This document shows positions 8,937-17,877 of a DNA stretch of 64,000 nt, piece after piece (within the stretch, counting starts at the first letter, position 1; every line of letters begins with the position of its first letter). Position numbers and translations under genes: made by a program. This DNA comes from Thermoanaerobaculia bacterium. Its GTDB lineage: Bacteria > Acidobacteriota > Thermoanaerobaculia > Thermoanaerobaculales > Sulfomarinibacteraceae. The stretch is taken from contig JAMOWA010000064.1 in NCBI GenBank assembly GCA_027061805.1, forward strand, positions 1 through 64,000, given 5' to 3'. Below the pieces are notes generated by a model. That model did no database searches. It worked only from the letters and a program-made list of their open reading frames with translations, and was not told the DNA's origin.

Positions 8937-9764
8937 TCACACGCCCCTGCGCCGCCTGCCCCTCCCGCCAACCTCCTGGAGCCTGCCCGGCCGGAGGCTC
9001 CCGTCGGGGGCCACCAGGCGCCGGGCCGCCCCGAAGGTGATCAGGATCGAGCCCATGGCGTTGGCGGCCGCCAGCATGAACATGACCACCACCTGGTAGG
9101 CCACGGCCTGCAGCGGGGGCGCCCCCGCCAGGATCTGCCCCGTCATCATGCCGGGCAGCGAGACCAGGCCCGCCGCGGTCATGGCGTTGACCACGGGAAT
9201 GAGGCCGGTCCGCAGGGCGGTCCGCAGGGGCTCGGAGAGGGCCTCGGAGCGGGTGGCCCCGAAGGCGAGGAAGAGCTCCACCTCGTGGGCCCTGGAGTGG
9301 AGGTGCTCGAGCAGCCGCTCCAGCGCCAGCGAGATCCCGTTGAGCGAGTTGCCGAGGATCATCCCCAGCAGGGGAATCACGTACTGCGGGTCGTACCAGG
9401 GCTCCACGCCCACCACCACCTGGGTCACCACGCCGCCCACCACCAGGCAGGAGGCCGCCATGGTGAACCAGGCGTCCATCCAGATCCCGGGGTACCGCCG
9501 GGTGGAGCGGGCCACCGCCTCCCGCCCCGCGAAGAAGATCATGGCCCCCAGCATGGCCAGGACGAAGACCGGCTTCCGGACGGCGAAGACCCGCTCCAGC
9601 ACCAGGCCCAGCAGGCCCAGCTGCACCACCGTCCGGAGTGCGGCGATCCCCAGCCGGCGTTCGATCCCGAGGCCCAGGACGATGGACAGGCCCGCGGCAG
9701 CCACCACCAGGAGCGTGGCCACCGCCAGGTCCAGGGGCGTCAGGTGGATCAGCGCCTCGCTCAC
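8937..9764 (-). CDS. fetB: FetB/YbbM-family ABC transporter permease
   Basis: Inner-membrane permease of 275 aa with about seven hydrophobic helices, beginning LDLAVATLLVVAAAGLSIVL. It has the family-typical segment IPLLGMILGNSLNGISLALERL and the cytoplasmic coupling stretch LFLAFGATRSEA. It ends in a basic GRGRRRRGV tail. The GTG at 9764 overlaps the stop of the ATPase gene (GTGA). E. coli FetAB is linked to iron export and oxidative-stress resistance; the substrate here is inferred by family only. Confidence 0.85.
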   Translation of the reverse strand: MSEALIHLTPLDLAVATLLVVAAAGLSIVLGLGIERRLGIAALRTVVQLGLLGLVLERVFAVRKPVFVLAMLGAMIFFAGREAVARSTRRYPGIWMDAWFTMAASCLVVGGVVTQVVVGVEPWYDPQYVIPLLGMILGNSLNGISLALERLLEHLHSRAHEVELFLAFGATRSEALSEPLRTALRTGLIPVVNAMTAAGLVSLPGMMTGQILAGAPPLQAVAYQVVVMFMLAAANAMGSILITFGAARRLVAPDGSLRPGRLQEVGGRGRRRRGV

Positions 9765-10420
9765 GCCGCCTCCAGGCGCCCGCCCGCGAGCCGGAGCCTC
9801 CGGGCCCTCCCCATGCCGAGGGAGGGATCGTGCAGCACCGCCAGCACCGCCCTGTCCGGCCGGGCGGCGTGCTCCACCAGGAGCTCGGCACACCGGAAGG
9901 CCATGTCCGGGTCGAGGCCGGAGAAGGGCTCGTCGGCGAGCAGCACCGGCGGGTCCCACAGCAGGGCGCGGGCCAGGGCCAGGCGGTGCCGCTCCCCCCC
10001 CGAGAGCGTGCCGGCCCCACGCTCCATGGCGATCCCCCCCAGGCCCACTGCCTCCAGGATCTCCCGGGCGCGCCCCTCGTCGAAGCTCCGTCCCGCGGCG
10101 TTGCGGAGCCCGTAGGGGAACTCCAGGTTCCACCGCAGGCTTCCCGGAAGCACGGGGGCGTCCTGGGCCATGAGGGTCACCACGGAACGCCACCGGGGCA
10201 GGGATGCCCGGCCGTGGGCACGCCCCTGGAGCTCGCGCCGCACCCCGCGGGCGGGCACGAGCCCGGACACCAGCCGCAGCAGCGTGCTCTTGCCGCTGCC
10301 GGAGGGCCCCTCCAGCACGGTCACCCCACCCGCGTGCAGCCGAAGCTCCTGGTCCTCGAAGAGGACCCTCCCCTCGCCGTCGCGGGCGGAAAGCGGGCCG
10401 CAGCGCAGGAAGGGCTCCAT
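9761..10420 (-). CDS. fetA: FetA/YbbL-family ABC transporter ATPase
   Basis: Short ATP-binding subunit of 219 aa. Walker A is GPSGSGKST, the signature is LSGGERHRLALARAL, Walker B is VLLADEPFSGLD, and the switch His is in AVLHDP. The short length without a C-terminal extension is typical of the FetA group. The ATG at 10420 (MEPFLRCG) is chosen because the longer frame to 10462 would run into alaS, whose stop is at 10437. It is coupled to fetB by a 4-nt overlap. Confidence 0.85.
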   Translation of the reverse strand: MEPFLRCGPLSARDGEGRVLFEDQELRLHAGGVTVLEGPSGSGKSTLLRLVSGLVPARGVRRELQGRAHGRASLPRWRSVVTLMAQDAPVLPGSLRWNLEFPYGLRNAAGRSFDEGRAREILEAVGLGGIAMERGAGTLSGGERHRLALARALLWDPPVLLADEPFSGLDPDMAFRCAELLVEHAARPDRAVLAVLHDPSLGMGRARRLRLAGGRLEAA

Positions 10421-10436
10421 GGAGCCGCCGGGCCCC

Positions 10437-13091
10437 TCAGCCCCCGAGAAGGCGGGCCACAACCTCCGCCGCGGCGGCCATGGCCTCGTCCAGCTTCTCC
10501 GGATGCGGTCCGCCGGCCTGGGCCAGGTGGGGCCTGCCGCCGCCGCGGCCGCCCACGATCCCGGCCAGCTCCTTCACCAGGTCGCCGGCCCGCACGCGGT
10601 CCGTGAGGTCCTCGGTGACCGTGACGAGCAGCGTGGCCTTGCCCCCGGACTCCATGCCCAGCACCACCACGCCGGAGCCCAGCTTCTGGCGCAGGGTGTC
10701 GGCCAGGTTCCGGAGCTCGGAGGGCGACATCTCGGGGACGCGGCGCGCCACCACGGTGACGCCCTCGACCTCCGTGCGGAGCTCGGCCGCGCCCGCATCC
10801 CCGGAGGCCAGTTGCAGCTTGAGCTTCCTCACCTCCTCCTGGAGGCCGGCCAGCTGCTCCTCCCGGCGCTCGAGGACGGCCGGCAGCTGCTCCGGCGCGG
10901 TCTGGTAGCGACCCGCCAGCTCCCGGAGGAGCCGCGCCGCCCCCTGGACCCACTCCACGGCCCCGCGGCCCGTGACCGCCTCGATGCGGCGGACCCCGGC
11001 GGCGATGCCCCGCTCCCCGGTGATCTTGAAGAACCCGATGTCGCCGGTGCGCTCCACGTGGCAGCCGCCGCAGAGCTCCCGGGAGACCGAGCCGTCACCC
11101 ACGCTCACCACCCGGACCCTCTCACCGTACTTCTCGCCGAAGAGCGCCATGGCCCCGGCGGCCCGGGCCTCCTCGAGGCTCATGGTCTCCTTCCGCACCT
11201 CCTGGTTCCGCACGATCTCGGCGTTCACCAGCCGCTCGATCTCCTCCAGCTGCTCCCAGGACACCGGCCCGCCCCAGCTGAAGTCGAAGCGGAGCCGCTC
11301 CGGCTCCACCAGGGACCCCGCCTGCTGCGCCGCCTCCCCCAGCACCCGCCGGAGGGCGGCGTGGAGCAGGTGGGTGGCCGTGTGGTTCCGCTGGGTGTCC
11401 ATCCGGGCCCCCTCGAGCACGCGGGCCCGCACCACGAGGCCGGAGCGGAGGGAGCCCTCCTGCACCTCCACGTGGTGGACGATCAGCCCCTCGATGGGCT
11501 TCTGGGTGTCGGTGACCCGCGCCCGCCCCCCCTCCCAGAGGAGCTCGCCCGTGTCGCCCACCTGCCCGCCCGACTCCGCGTAGAAGGGCGTGCGGTCCAG
11601 CACCACCTCGCCCCGGGTCCCCGCGCCGAGGATGTCCACGGGGCCCTCGGTCCCCAGAAGGCCCACCACGGTACCCTCCGCCTCGAGCTCGTCGTAGCCC
11701 ACGAACTCCGACCTCACGCCCCGCTCCGCCAGGTCCTCGTACTCCGGGCGGAAGCGGGCCGCCGCCTCCCCCTTCCAGGAGGCCTGGCCCCGCTGCCGCT
11801 CCTCGGCGAGCGCCCGCTCGAAGCCCTCGCGGTCCACCGTGAGGCCCTCCTCCTGGGCGAACTCCTCCAGGAGCTCGAAGGGGATCCCGTGGGTCTGGTA
11901 GAGGTCGAAGGCCACCGGCCCCGGCACCACCGTCTCGCCGGCCGCCTTGAGGCGCTCCAGCTCCTTCTGGGCGATGTCGGTCCCCACGTTGAGCGTGCGC
12001 GCGAAGCGCTCCTCCTCCTGGGCGAGCTGGGTGGTCACCACACCCTGCCGCTCCCGGAGCTCGGGATAGAACTCCCCCATGAGCTCCACCACGGAGGGCA
12101 CCAGGGTGTGGAGGAAGGCGCCGTCCAGGCCCAGCTTCCGGCCGTACCGGAGGGCCCTCCGGACGATCCGGCGCAGCACGTAGCCCCGGCCCTCGTTGGA
12201 GGGGGTCACGCCGTCGGTCATGAGGAAGGTGGCGGCCCGGATGTGGTCCGCGATCACCCGGAAGGCCGGGGCCAGCTCGTCGCCCGGACGGTAGGGCCGT
12301 CCGGTCAGCTCCGAGATGGCCGCCAGGATGGGGGCGAAGAGGTCCGTGTCGTAGTTGCTCTCCACCCCCTGCATCACCGCGGCGATGCGCTCGAGGCCCG
12401 CCCCCGTGTCGATGGAGGGGCTGGGCAGTGGATGGAGATTGCCTTCCACGTCCCGCTCGTACTGCATGAAGACCAGGTTCCAGATCTCCACCACCTCGTC
12501 GCCCGGGCCGTTCACCAGCTCCCCGCGCCCCGGCGCGGCCGGGTCCGCCCCCCGGTCGAAGTGGATCTCCGAGCAGGGGCCGCAGGGGCCCGTCTCGCCC
12601 ATGGACCAGAAGTTCTCCTTCTCGCCGAAGCGGAGGATCCGGTCCCGCGGCGCCCCCACCTCCTCCCAGAGGCGGGCCGCGTCGTCGTCGTCCGTGTACA
12701 CGGTGAACCACAGCCGGTCCAGGGGCAGCTCCCACACCTCCACGAGGAGCTCCCAGGCGAAGGCGATGGCCTCGGCCTTGAAGTAGTCGCCGAAGGAGAA
12801 GTTCCCCAGCATCTCGAAGAAGGTGTGGTGGCGGGCGGTGTAGCCCACGTTCTCCAGGTCGTTGTGCTTGCCCCCGGCCCGCACGCACTTCTGCGAGGAG
12901 CAGGCCCGGCTGTAGGGGCGCGTCTCCCGGCCGGCGAAGACGTCCTTGAACTGGTTCATGCCGGCGTTGGTGAACAGCAGGGTGGTGTCCCCGGCGGGCA
13001 GCAGCGGCGAGGAGGGCACCACCTCGTGGCCCCGCTCCCGGAAGTAGTCAAGGAAGCTCTGGCGGATCTCCGCGCTCGTCATGGCTCGCAT
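10437..13091 (-). CDS. alaS: Alanyl-tRNA synthetase
   Basis: Charges tRNA-Ala. At 884 aa it is full length: N-terminal catalytic core (SFLDYFRERGHEVV, LLFTNAGMNQFKDVF, the class II motif around RHHTFFEMLGNFSFGDYFK), tRNA-recognition domain, then an editing domain with HTATHLLHAALR and CGGCHVERTGDIG for zinc binding and Ser/Gly proofreading. The C-terminal DHHA1 domain ends near GGRGGGRPHLAQAGG. The start could also be the ATG 9 nt downstream. It overlaps recX by 44 nt. A separate AlaX editing protein is at 26-27 kb. Confidence 0.97.
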   Translation of the reverse strand: MRAMTSAEIRQSFLDYFRERGHEVVPSSPLLPAGDTTLLFTNAGMNQFKDVFAGRETRPYSRACSSQKCVRAGGKHNDLENVGYTARHHTFFEMLGNFSFGDYFKAEAIAFAWELLVEVWELPLDRLWFTVYTDDDDAARLWEEVGAPRDRILRFGEKENFWSMGETGPCGPCSEIHFDRGADPAAPGRGELVNGPGDEVVEIWNLVFMQYERDVEGNLHPLPSPSIDTGAGLERIAAVMQGVESNYDTDLFAPILAAISELTGRPYRPGDELAPAFRVIADHIRAATFLMTDGVTPSNEGRGYVLRRIVRRALRYGRKLGLDGAFLHTLVPSVVELMGEFYPELRERQGVVTTQLAQEEERFARTLNVGTDIAQKELERLKAAGETVVPGPVAFDLYQTHGIPFELLEEFAQEEGLTVDREGFERALAEERQRGQASWKGEAAARFRPEYEDLAERGVRSEFVGYDELEAEGTVVGLLGTEGPVDILGAGTRGEVVLDRTPFYAESGGQVGDTGELLWEGGRARVTDTQKPIEGLIVHHVEVQEGSLRSGLVVRARVLEGARMDTQRNHTATHLLHAALRRVLGEAAQQAGSLVEPERLRFDFSWGGPVSWEQLEEIERLVNAEIVRNQEVRKETMSLEEARAAGAMALFGEKYGERVRVVSVGDGSVSRELCGGCHVERTGDIGFFKITGERGIAAGVRRIEAVTGRGAVEWVQGAARLLRELAGRYQTAPEQLPAVLERREEQLAGLQEEVRKLKLQLASGDAGAAELRTEVEGVTVVARRVPEMSPSELRNLADTLRQKLGSGVVVLGMESGGKATLLVTVTEDLTDRVRAGDLVKELAGIVGGRGGGRPHLAQAGGPHPEKLDEAMAAAAEVVARLLGG

Positions 13092-13560
13092 GGCTCTCGG
13101 TCTCCCTCCGGCGGGCCAGGCGCTCCACGGCCTCCATGGCCGTGTGCGTCCCGAACCCGCGGTTGACGAGCGAGCTTACCATCCGGGCCCGCTCCTCGGG
13201 AAGTGCCCACCAGCCCGCCCGGCGTCCCCGCTCCGCCCTGGCGAGCGCCGTCTCCAGAGCCGCCCCGAGCAGCTCCTCCCCGAGCTCCGAGGCCGCCTCC
13301 GCGACCTCCCGCGGCGCACCCCGCCTCTGAAGCTCCGCGCGGAGCCGGCGCGGGCCCCACCCCCGCTGCACCGCCCGGACCTCCACGAAACGCCGCGCCA
13401 GCCGCTCCTCGTCCAGGTAGCCCAGCTCCCGGCACCGCCCGAGGGCCTCCGCGATCTCCTCCCCGGAGTACCCCCTCCGGCGGAGCTTCTCCGCGAGCTC
13501 CGCGGGAAAGTGGTCCCGGCGCGAGAGCAGGTCCACCGCCTTGTCGAAGGCGCTCACCAT
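13048..13560 (-). CDS. recX: Regulatory protein RecX
   Basis: RecX modulates RecA filament activity. At 170 aa it is of normal length, with three-helix repeats containing AVDLLSRRDHFPAELAEKLRRRGYS, LGRCRELGYLDEERLARRFVE and RAVQRGWGPRRLRAELQRRGAP. It usually follows recA; here it precedes alaS with a 44-nt overlap, so the two are probably co-transcribed. A TATGAT lies exactly 6 nt before the ATG with no Shine-Dalgarno sequence, so the transcript is probably leaderless. Confidence 0.88.
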   Translation of the reverse strand: MVSAFDKAVDLLSRRDHFPAELAEKLRRRGYSGEEIAEALGRCRELGYLDEERLARRFVEVRAVQRGWGPRRLRAELQRRGAPREVAEAASELGEELLGAALETALARAERGRRAGWWALPEERARMVSSLVNRGFGTHTAMEAVERLARRRETESHASHDERGDPPELP

Positions 13561-13566
13561 GGGGGC

Positions 13567-13572
13567 ATCATA
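13567..13572 (-). promoter_or_regulatory. Candidate leaderless -10 for recX
   Basis: TATGAT on the minus strand, separated from the ATG by exactly 6 nt (GCCCCC). No ribosome-binding site lies between, and no TTGACA-like -35 hexamer is seen. Confidence 0.55.
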
Positions 13573-14265
13573 GCCGCGGAACGGAGGGACCGGCCACCCG
13601 GTGGGGAGGTGGGGCGGCCAGGAGGTGAGGCCCTGAAGGGGTGACGAGGTGAAGGCGGCGCCCCCGTCCCGGGCGGTGACCGTGGCCGTATCCGTGGCCC
13701 TGTCCGCGTCCGTGACCCTGTCCGTGACCGTGTCCCTGTCCGTGACCGTGGCCCTGCCGCCGACCCCGATCCTGACCGTGTCCGTGACCGTGCCCCCTGT
13801 CCCTGACCGTGACGGTGTCGGTTTTTCTTACCTCGAGCGAAGCCATTCGCCCCCACTGTCCATCCCGAGCGAAGCGGGGTCGGGGCCAGGGGCAGGGGAG
13901 CGGGAGCGCCGGGGTGCAGGGGACGCCTCGAGACATTGACATTGGCGTTTCTCTAGTGCGGGGGGCTGTCACACCTCGCACGGGCGGGTGGGGGGCTGTC
14001 GCACCGTGTCGTGACCAGCGGTTCGGAAGTGCCTCATTCGTTTCACGTCTCACGTTTCACGTTTCACGAGAAGCGGGGGAGCAGGGTCGGGGTCGGGAAC
14101 GGGTCACGGACACGGCCGCACACGGTCAGGGTCGGGGTCAGGGGCGCGGGCAGGACCAGGGTCGAGGCCGTGTCCGTGACCGGGGACCTGACGAACGCAG
14201 CCCTCACGAAGCACGCCTCCGGTGGGGCGGACGGAAGACGGCCCGTGGTCCTCTCCGCCGCTCCC
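13573..14265 (+). repeat. Gene-free 690-bp gap with composite repeat R3 flanked by tandem tracts
   Basis: No gene is seen. About 13677-13830 is a long tandem tract with 6/12-bp periodicity (GTGACC, GTGTCC, CTGTCC). Then comes a forward composite copy: GGGGCAGGGG-type repeats, CTCGAGACATTG, a GTCGCACCGTG segment near 13998, GGAAGTGCCTCATTCG (14024-14039), and CGTTTCACG repeats to about 14070. A second tandem tract in the opposite sense (GGTCAGGGTCGGGG) runs from 14090 to 14185. It is the largest copy in the window. Confidence 0.85.
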
Positions 14266-15447
14266 CTACTCCGCGTTGCCGAACTCGAAGGGCGACTCCT
14301 CCGAGAAGGGATCCATGGAGGCCTCGCTCTCCAGCTCGAGCGAGCCCTCCATCTCCTCGCGGGAGACGTCCGAGGTGGACTGGATGCCCTGGATGCGCAG
14401 CCGGAACTCGTCCGGGTTCGTGGAGCGCCGGATGGCCTCCTCCAGCGTGATGAGGCCGTTCTTGTACAGCAGGTAGAGGGACTGGTCGAAGGTCTGCATT
14501 CCGTACTGGCTGGTGCCCTGGGCGATGGCGTCCCGGATGAGCTTGGTCTTCTCCTTGGTCTCCACGCAGTCCCGGATGTACGGGGTGGAGATCAGGACCT
14601 CCACGGCGGGCACCCGGCCCAGGCCGTCGGCCCGCGGGAGCAGGCGCATGGAGATGATGGCCTTGAGCACCGCGGCCAGCTGGATGCGGATCTGCTTCTG
14701 CTGGTGGGGCGGGAAGACCGAGATGATCCGGTTGATGGACTCGGTGGCGTCCAGCGTGTGGAGGGTCGAGAGCACCAGGTGGCCGGTCTCGGCGGCCAGC
14801 AGGGCCGTCTCGATGGTCTCGTAGTCCCGCATCTCGCCCACGAGGATCACGTCGGGGTCCTGGCGGAGCGCCGAGCGCAGCGCGGTGGAGAAGCCCTTGG
14901 TGTCCACGTCCACCTCGCGCTGGTTGATGATGGACTTCTTGTCGCGGTGGAGGAACTCGATGGGGTCCTCGATGGTCATGATGTGCTCGATGCGCCGCGT
15001 GTTGATGTAGTCGATCATGGAGGCAAGCGTGGTGGACTTGCCGGAACCGGTGGTTCCCGTGACCAGGACGAGGCCGCGCTGCTCCTCGCAGATCTTCTCG
15101 AGCACCGGCGGCAGCAGGAGCTCCTTGAAGGTCTGGATCCGGGCCGGGATGAGGCGGAGCACCAGCCCCACGGAACCACGCTGCTGGAAGATGTTGCAGC
15201 GGAACCGCCCCAGGCCGGGCACGGAATAGGCGATGTCGATCTCCAGCTGGTGCTTGAAGCGCTCCTTCTGCCGGGAGGACATGAGGGAGAACGCCATGGC
15301 GATGGTGTCCTCCTGCATGAGCCGCTTGAACTCGGTCATCACCTGGAGCCTGCCGTCGATGCGCATCACCGGGTGGGCTCCCACCTTCAGGTGCACGTCC
15401 GAGGCCTTCCGCTCTCCCGCCATCTTGAGGATGTCGTTGATGTGCAT
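14266..15447 (-). CDS. pilT: Type IV pilus retraction ATPase PilT
   Basis: Hexameric ATPase that depolymerises type IV pili, driving twitching motility or DNA uptake. It is 393 aa. The N-terminal PAS-like domain begins MHINDILKMAGERKASDVHLKVG. Walker A is TGTTGSGKSTT, the Asp box is MTIEDPIEFLH, Walker B is DVILVGEMRDYET, and the His box is GHLVLSTLHT. The C-terminal AIRRSTNPDEFRLRIQG followed by a short acidic tail suits PilT or PilU. No other pilus gene is adjacent. The ATG has GGAGG 8 nt upstream. Confidence 0.93.
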   Translation of the reverse strand: MHINDILKMAGERKASDVHLKVGAHPVMRIDGRLQVMTEFKRLMQEDTIAMAFSLMSSRQKERFKHQLEIDIAYSVPGLGRFRCNIFQQRGSVGLVLRLIPARIQTFKELLLPPVLEKICEEQRGLVLVTGTTGSGKSTTLASMIDYINTRRIEHIMTIEDPIEFLHRDKKSIINQREVDVDTKGFSTALRSALRQDPDVILVGEMRDYETIETALLAAETGHLVLSTLHTLDATESINRIISVFPPHQQKQIRIQLAAVLKAIISMRLLPRADGLGRVPAVEVLISTPYIRDCVETKEKTKLIRDAIAQGTSQYGMQTFDQSLYLLYKNGLITLEEAIRRSTNPDEFRLRIQGIQSTSDVSREEMEGSLELESEASMDPFSEESPFEFGNAE

Positions 15448-15733
15448 GCCTCAACCTCCGCTGTGCCGGACCCGTCGCGCCCCGGACCCCGCGGCGCAGC
15501 ACGAGCGCACGCATCCTGATCCGGAGAGCTGCACGACCAGTGTACCGCAACCGGCGGGTGGGATCGTGAAACGCGAACGGTGAAACGAATGAAAGGGAAC
15601 GGGTTGGGAGGTGGCCGGGTGTCGCACCCTCGGCCGGATCGGCGGGTCCCCGCGCCCTGTCGGCTTCACTCCTCGCCCTTCACCTCTTCACCCGGCGCGG
15701 ACGGGAGGGGGACCTCCTCCCGTCCTCACCTCC
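15448..15733 (-). repeat. Gap with degenerate composite repeat R4 and TCCTCACG tandem
   Basis: The pilT promoter region: a possible -10 TACACT (minus strand, about 15539-15544) lies in the first 100 bp. A degenerate reverse copy of the GTTTCAC/CATTCG core follows at about 15566-15592. Near the tsaE end, 15719-15755 is a short tandem of TCCTCAC/TCCTCACG units. No gene is seen. Confidence 0.65.
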
Positions 15734-16195
15734 TCACGTCCTCACGTCCTCACCCTCCTCCACCGCGATGCTGCGGGTGCCGTCGTCGCGGACGGCGAGG
15801 CGGACGGTGAGGCACCGGGTGCCCCGGGGCCTCCAGGTGGTGAGGAGCTCCGTGGGCCACTCCACGGCCACCACGGAGGCGGGGTCCGAGAGGAGCTCCT
15901 CGAGGCCGATCTCCCGGAGGGCCGCCTCCCCGGCATCCGCCAGCCGGTAGAGGTCCACATGGTGGACGGTCCGGATCCCCCCGCGGTCCACGGGGTAGCT
16001 CTGCACCAGCACGAAGGTGGGAGAGCTCACCTCCCCCGGGTCACCCCCGAGACCCTCCACGAGGCCCCGCACCAGGGTGGTCTTGCCCGCGGCCAGGTCG
16101 CCCACGAGCAGGAGGAGGTCCCCGGGGAGCAGGCCGGCCGCAAGCCGCCGGCCCACGGCCTCGGTCTCCTCCGGGGTGGCGGTGACGCCGGTCAA
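15734..16195 (-). CDS. tsaE: tRNA threonylcarbamoyladenosine biosynthesis ATPase TsaE
   Basis: Partner of TsaB/TsaD in making the t6A37 modification of ANN-decoding tRNAs. It is 153 aa, of typical length. Walker A is GDLAAGKTTL, and SSPTFVLVQSY, HHVDLYRL and the C-terminal VEWPTEL are family signatures. The ORF track extends to 17269 through an antisense frame. I chose the TTG at 16195, which overlaps the stop of the upstream dipeptidase gene (TTGA). TsaB and TsaD are not in this window. Confidence 0.9.
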   Translation of the reverse strand: MTGVTATPEETEAVGRRLAAGLLPGDLLLLVGDLAAGKTTLVRGLVEGLGGDPGEVSSPTFVLVQSYPVDRGGIRTVHHVDLYRLADAGEAALREIGLEELLSDPASVVAVEWPTELLTTWRPRGTRCLTVRLAVRDDGTRSIAVEEGEDVRT

Positions 16196-17820
16196 TGGTC
16201 CTCCTTCGCCTCCGGGACCAGGATCGTGTCGCCCCTCTCCTCCACGATCCGGCGGTACCACGACTCGGGATACGGGGGGTGGCCAACATGGCCCGACCGG
16301 TCCTTCACGTTGCCGTCCACGTACTTGACCATGAGCTGCTCGCCCAGCTTCCGCCAGCGCCGGACCGTGGACTCGCCCGCCTCCACCGAGTAGCGCGTCA
16401 GGTAGTCGGCCGCCAGCCGGGGGGACTCGCCATACAGCTCGAGGGCGGCCTTCTCCACCGCCGCCTGGTCGGCGAGGAAGCGCCCCTCCAGCTCCCGTTG
16501 CACGGCCTGGATGTCCACGATGATGTCGCTGTAGCGGGCGTAGGCCATGTTGGCCACCCAGTTGAAGACCCAGAAGGCCGAGTCCCAGGAGAACCGCATG
16601 AGCGAGGCCACGCCCTCGCCGTAGCTGGGGGGCACCGAGGTGACCCCGCAGTAGACGGGCACGTACACCGTGGAGTAGGTGTCGTCCACGCCGAACCAGA
16701 AGACGCCGCCGATGGGGTCGGGCAGCGCGGCCCGGGACTGGGCCACGAAGGAGAAGCCGGTCTGCTGCGTGGAGATGGCCCGCTCGTGGAGGTACCGCTT
16801 CCCGTCCACCTCCCAGGTCATGGGGCGCCAGCGGTAGGGGCAGGCGTAGGGGCCGGCACCCACGCCCTTCGAGAGGTCCAGCGGAGTCCCCTCGTAGTGG
16901 TCCCGCATGAGGGACATCACGTCGGCCACGCCCAGGGGGCGGTCCGGCCGGATCCACAGGGGGAGCCGCTTGTCCGGGTGGGAGCCGTCGGCGTACTCCA
17001 CCCCCAGCCCCAGGGAGGGGGCCGCCCGCCGGAAGATGCTCCAGACCCGGGCCTCGCAGAACCTGATCCCGCCGAAACCCAGGGGGGCGTACACGTCGGC
17101 AAAGGAGAACTCCTCGTCGGGCCCGTCGTAGAACCCCTTCTCCCGCGCGAAGGAGATCACGTCGGGAGCGTGGAGGCAGCTGGCGGGGTCGTCCAGGGGG
17201 AAGGTCCGGATCCGCGCCTGGTTGGCGTGCGCCGAGATGAAGCCGTCGGGGACGCGGCGCGCCACCCACACCGCGCCCTTCTCACCCTCGCCCTTGCCGA
17301 TGATCTCGAAGATCCAGACCTCCTCGGGATCCGAGATGGAGAACGACTCCCCCGAGGAGTAGTAGCCGTACTCCGCCACGAGCTCCCCGATCACCCGGAT
17401 GGCCTCCCGCGCGGTGGTGGCCCGCTCCAGGGCCAGCTGCATCAGGCTGCCGTAGTCCAGGATCCCCGAGGGACCCCTCAGTTCCTTGCGGCCCCCGTAG
17501 GTGGTCTCGCCGATGGCCACCTGGTGCTCGTTCATGTTGCCCACCACGGTCCATGTCCGGGGCGCCTCGGGGATGTACCCCAGGTGTTTCCCGGTGTCCC
17601 ACTCGACGATCTCGCGGAGGGTGCCGGGGGCGTTGACACTGCCCGGCCGGTAGACCAGCTCGCCGTAGAAGTCGTGGGAGTCGGCCGCGTAGGAGATGAA
17701 CGCCGAGCCGTCGGCGCTGGCACCCGGGGTCACCAGGATGTTGGTGCAGGGCAGGGTGGTGGCTGCGGTCAGGGTGACGGCCAGGACCAGGGTGGTGACG
17801 CGGGGGAGGAGACCGGACAT
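16192..17820 (-). CDS. C69-family dipeptidase
   Basis: Ntn-hydrolase of peptidase family C69 (PepD-like), 542 aa. A signal peptide (LVLAVTLTAATTLP) is followed directly by the expected nucleophile Cys25 in CTNILVTPGASADGS. Cleavage there would expose the catalytic N-terminal Cys, so the enzyme should act outside the cytoplasm. It has conserved family stretches such as NEHQVAIGETTYGGR and DPEEVWIFEI. AAGGAG lies upstream of the ATG. The downstream tsaE start overlaps its stop. A sodium/solute symporter lies upstream on the same strand, which could import released products; that link is inferred. Confidence 0.88.
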   Translation of the reverse strand: MSGLLPRVTTLVLAVTLTAATTLPCTNILVTPGASADGSAFISYAADSHDFYGELVYRPGSVNAPGTLREIVEWDTGKHLGYIPEAPRTWTVVGNMNEHQVAIGETTYGGRKELRGPSGILDYGSLMQLALERATTAREAIRVIGELVAEYGYYSSGESFSISDPEEVWIFEIIGKGEGEKGAVWVARRVPDGFISAHANQARIRTFPLDDPASCLHAPDVISFAREKGFYDGPDEEFSFADVYAPLGFGGIRFCEARVWSIFRRAAPSLGLGVEYADGSHPDKRLPLWIRPDRPLGVADVMSLMRDHYEGTPLDLSKGVGAGPYACPYRWRPMTWEVDGKRYLHERAISTQQTGFSFVAQSRAALPDPIGGVFWFGVDDTYSTVYVPVYCGVTSVPPSYGEGVASLMRFSWDSAFWVFNWVANMAYARYSDIIVDIQAVQRELEGRFLADQAAVEKAALELYGESPRLAADYLTRYSVEAGESTVRRWRKLGEQLMVKYVDGNVKDRSGHVGHPPYPESWYRRIVEERGDTILVPEAKEDH

Positions 17821-17877
17821 GAAGAACTCCTTCGTCGGTAGTGGCGGCGGTGCCGCCGGGCGATGGTAGCAGACGGC

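Noticed and set aside
10170-13166. 998-aa plus-strand ORF over alaS
   Set aside because: Antisense shadow of alaS with Arg/Gly/Pro/His-rich composition typical of GC-rich shadows.
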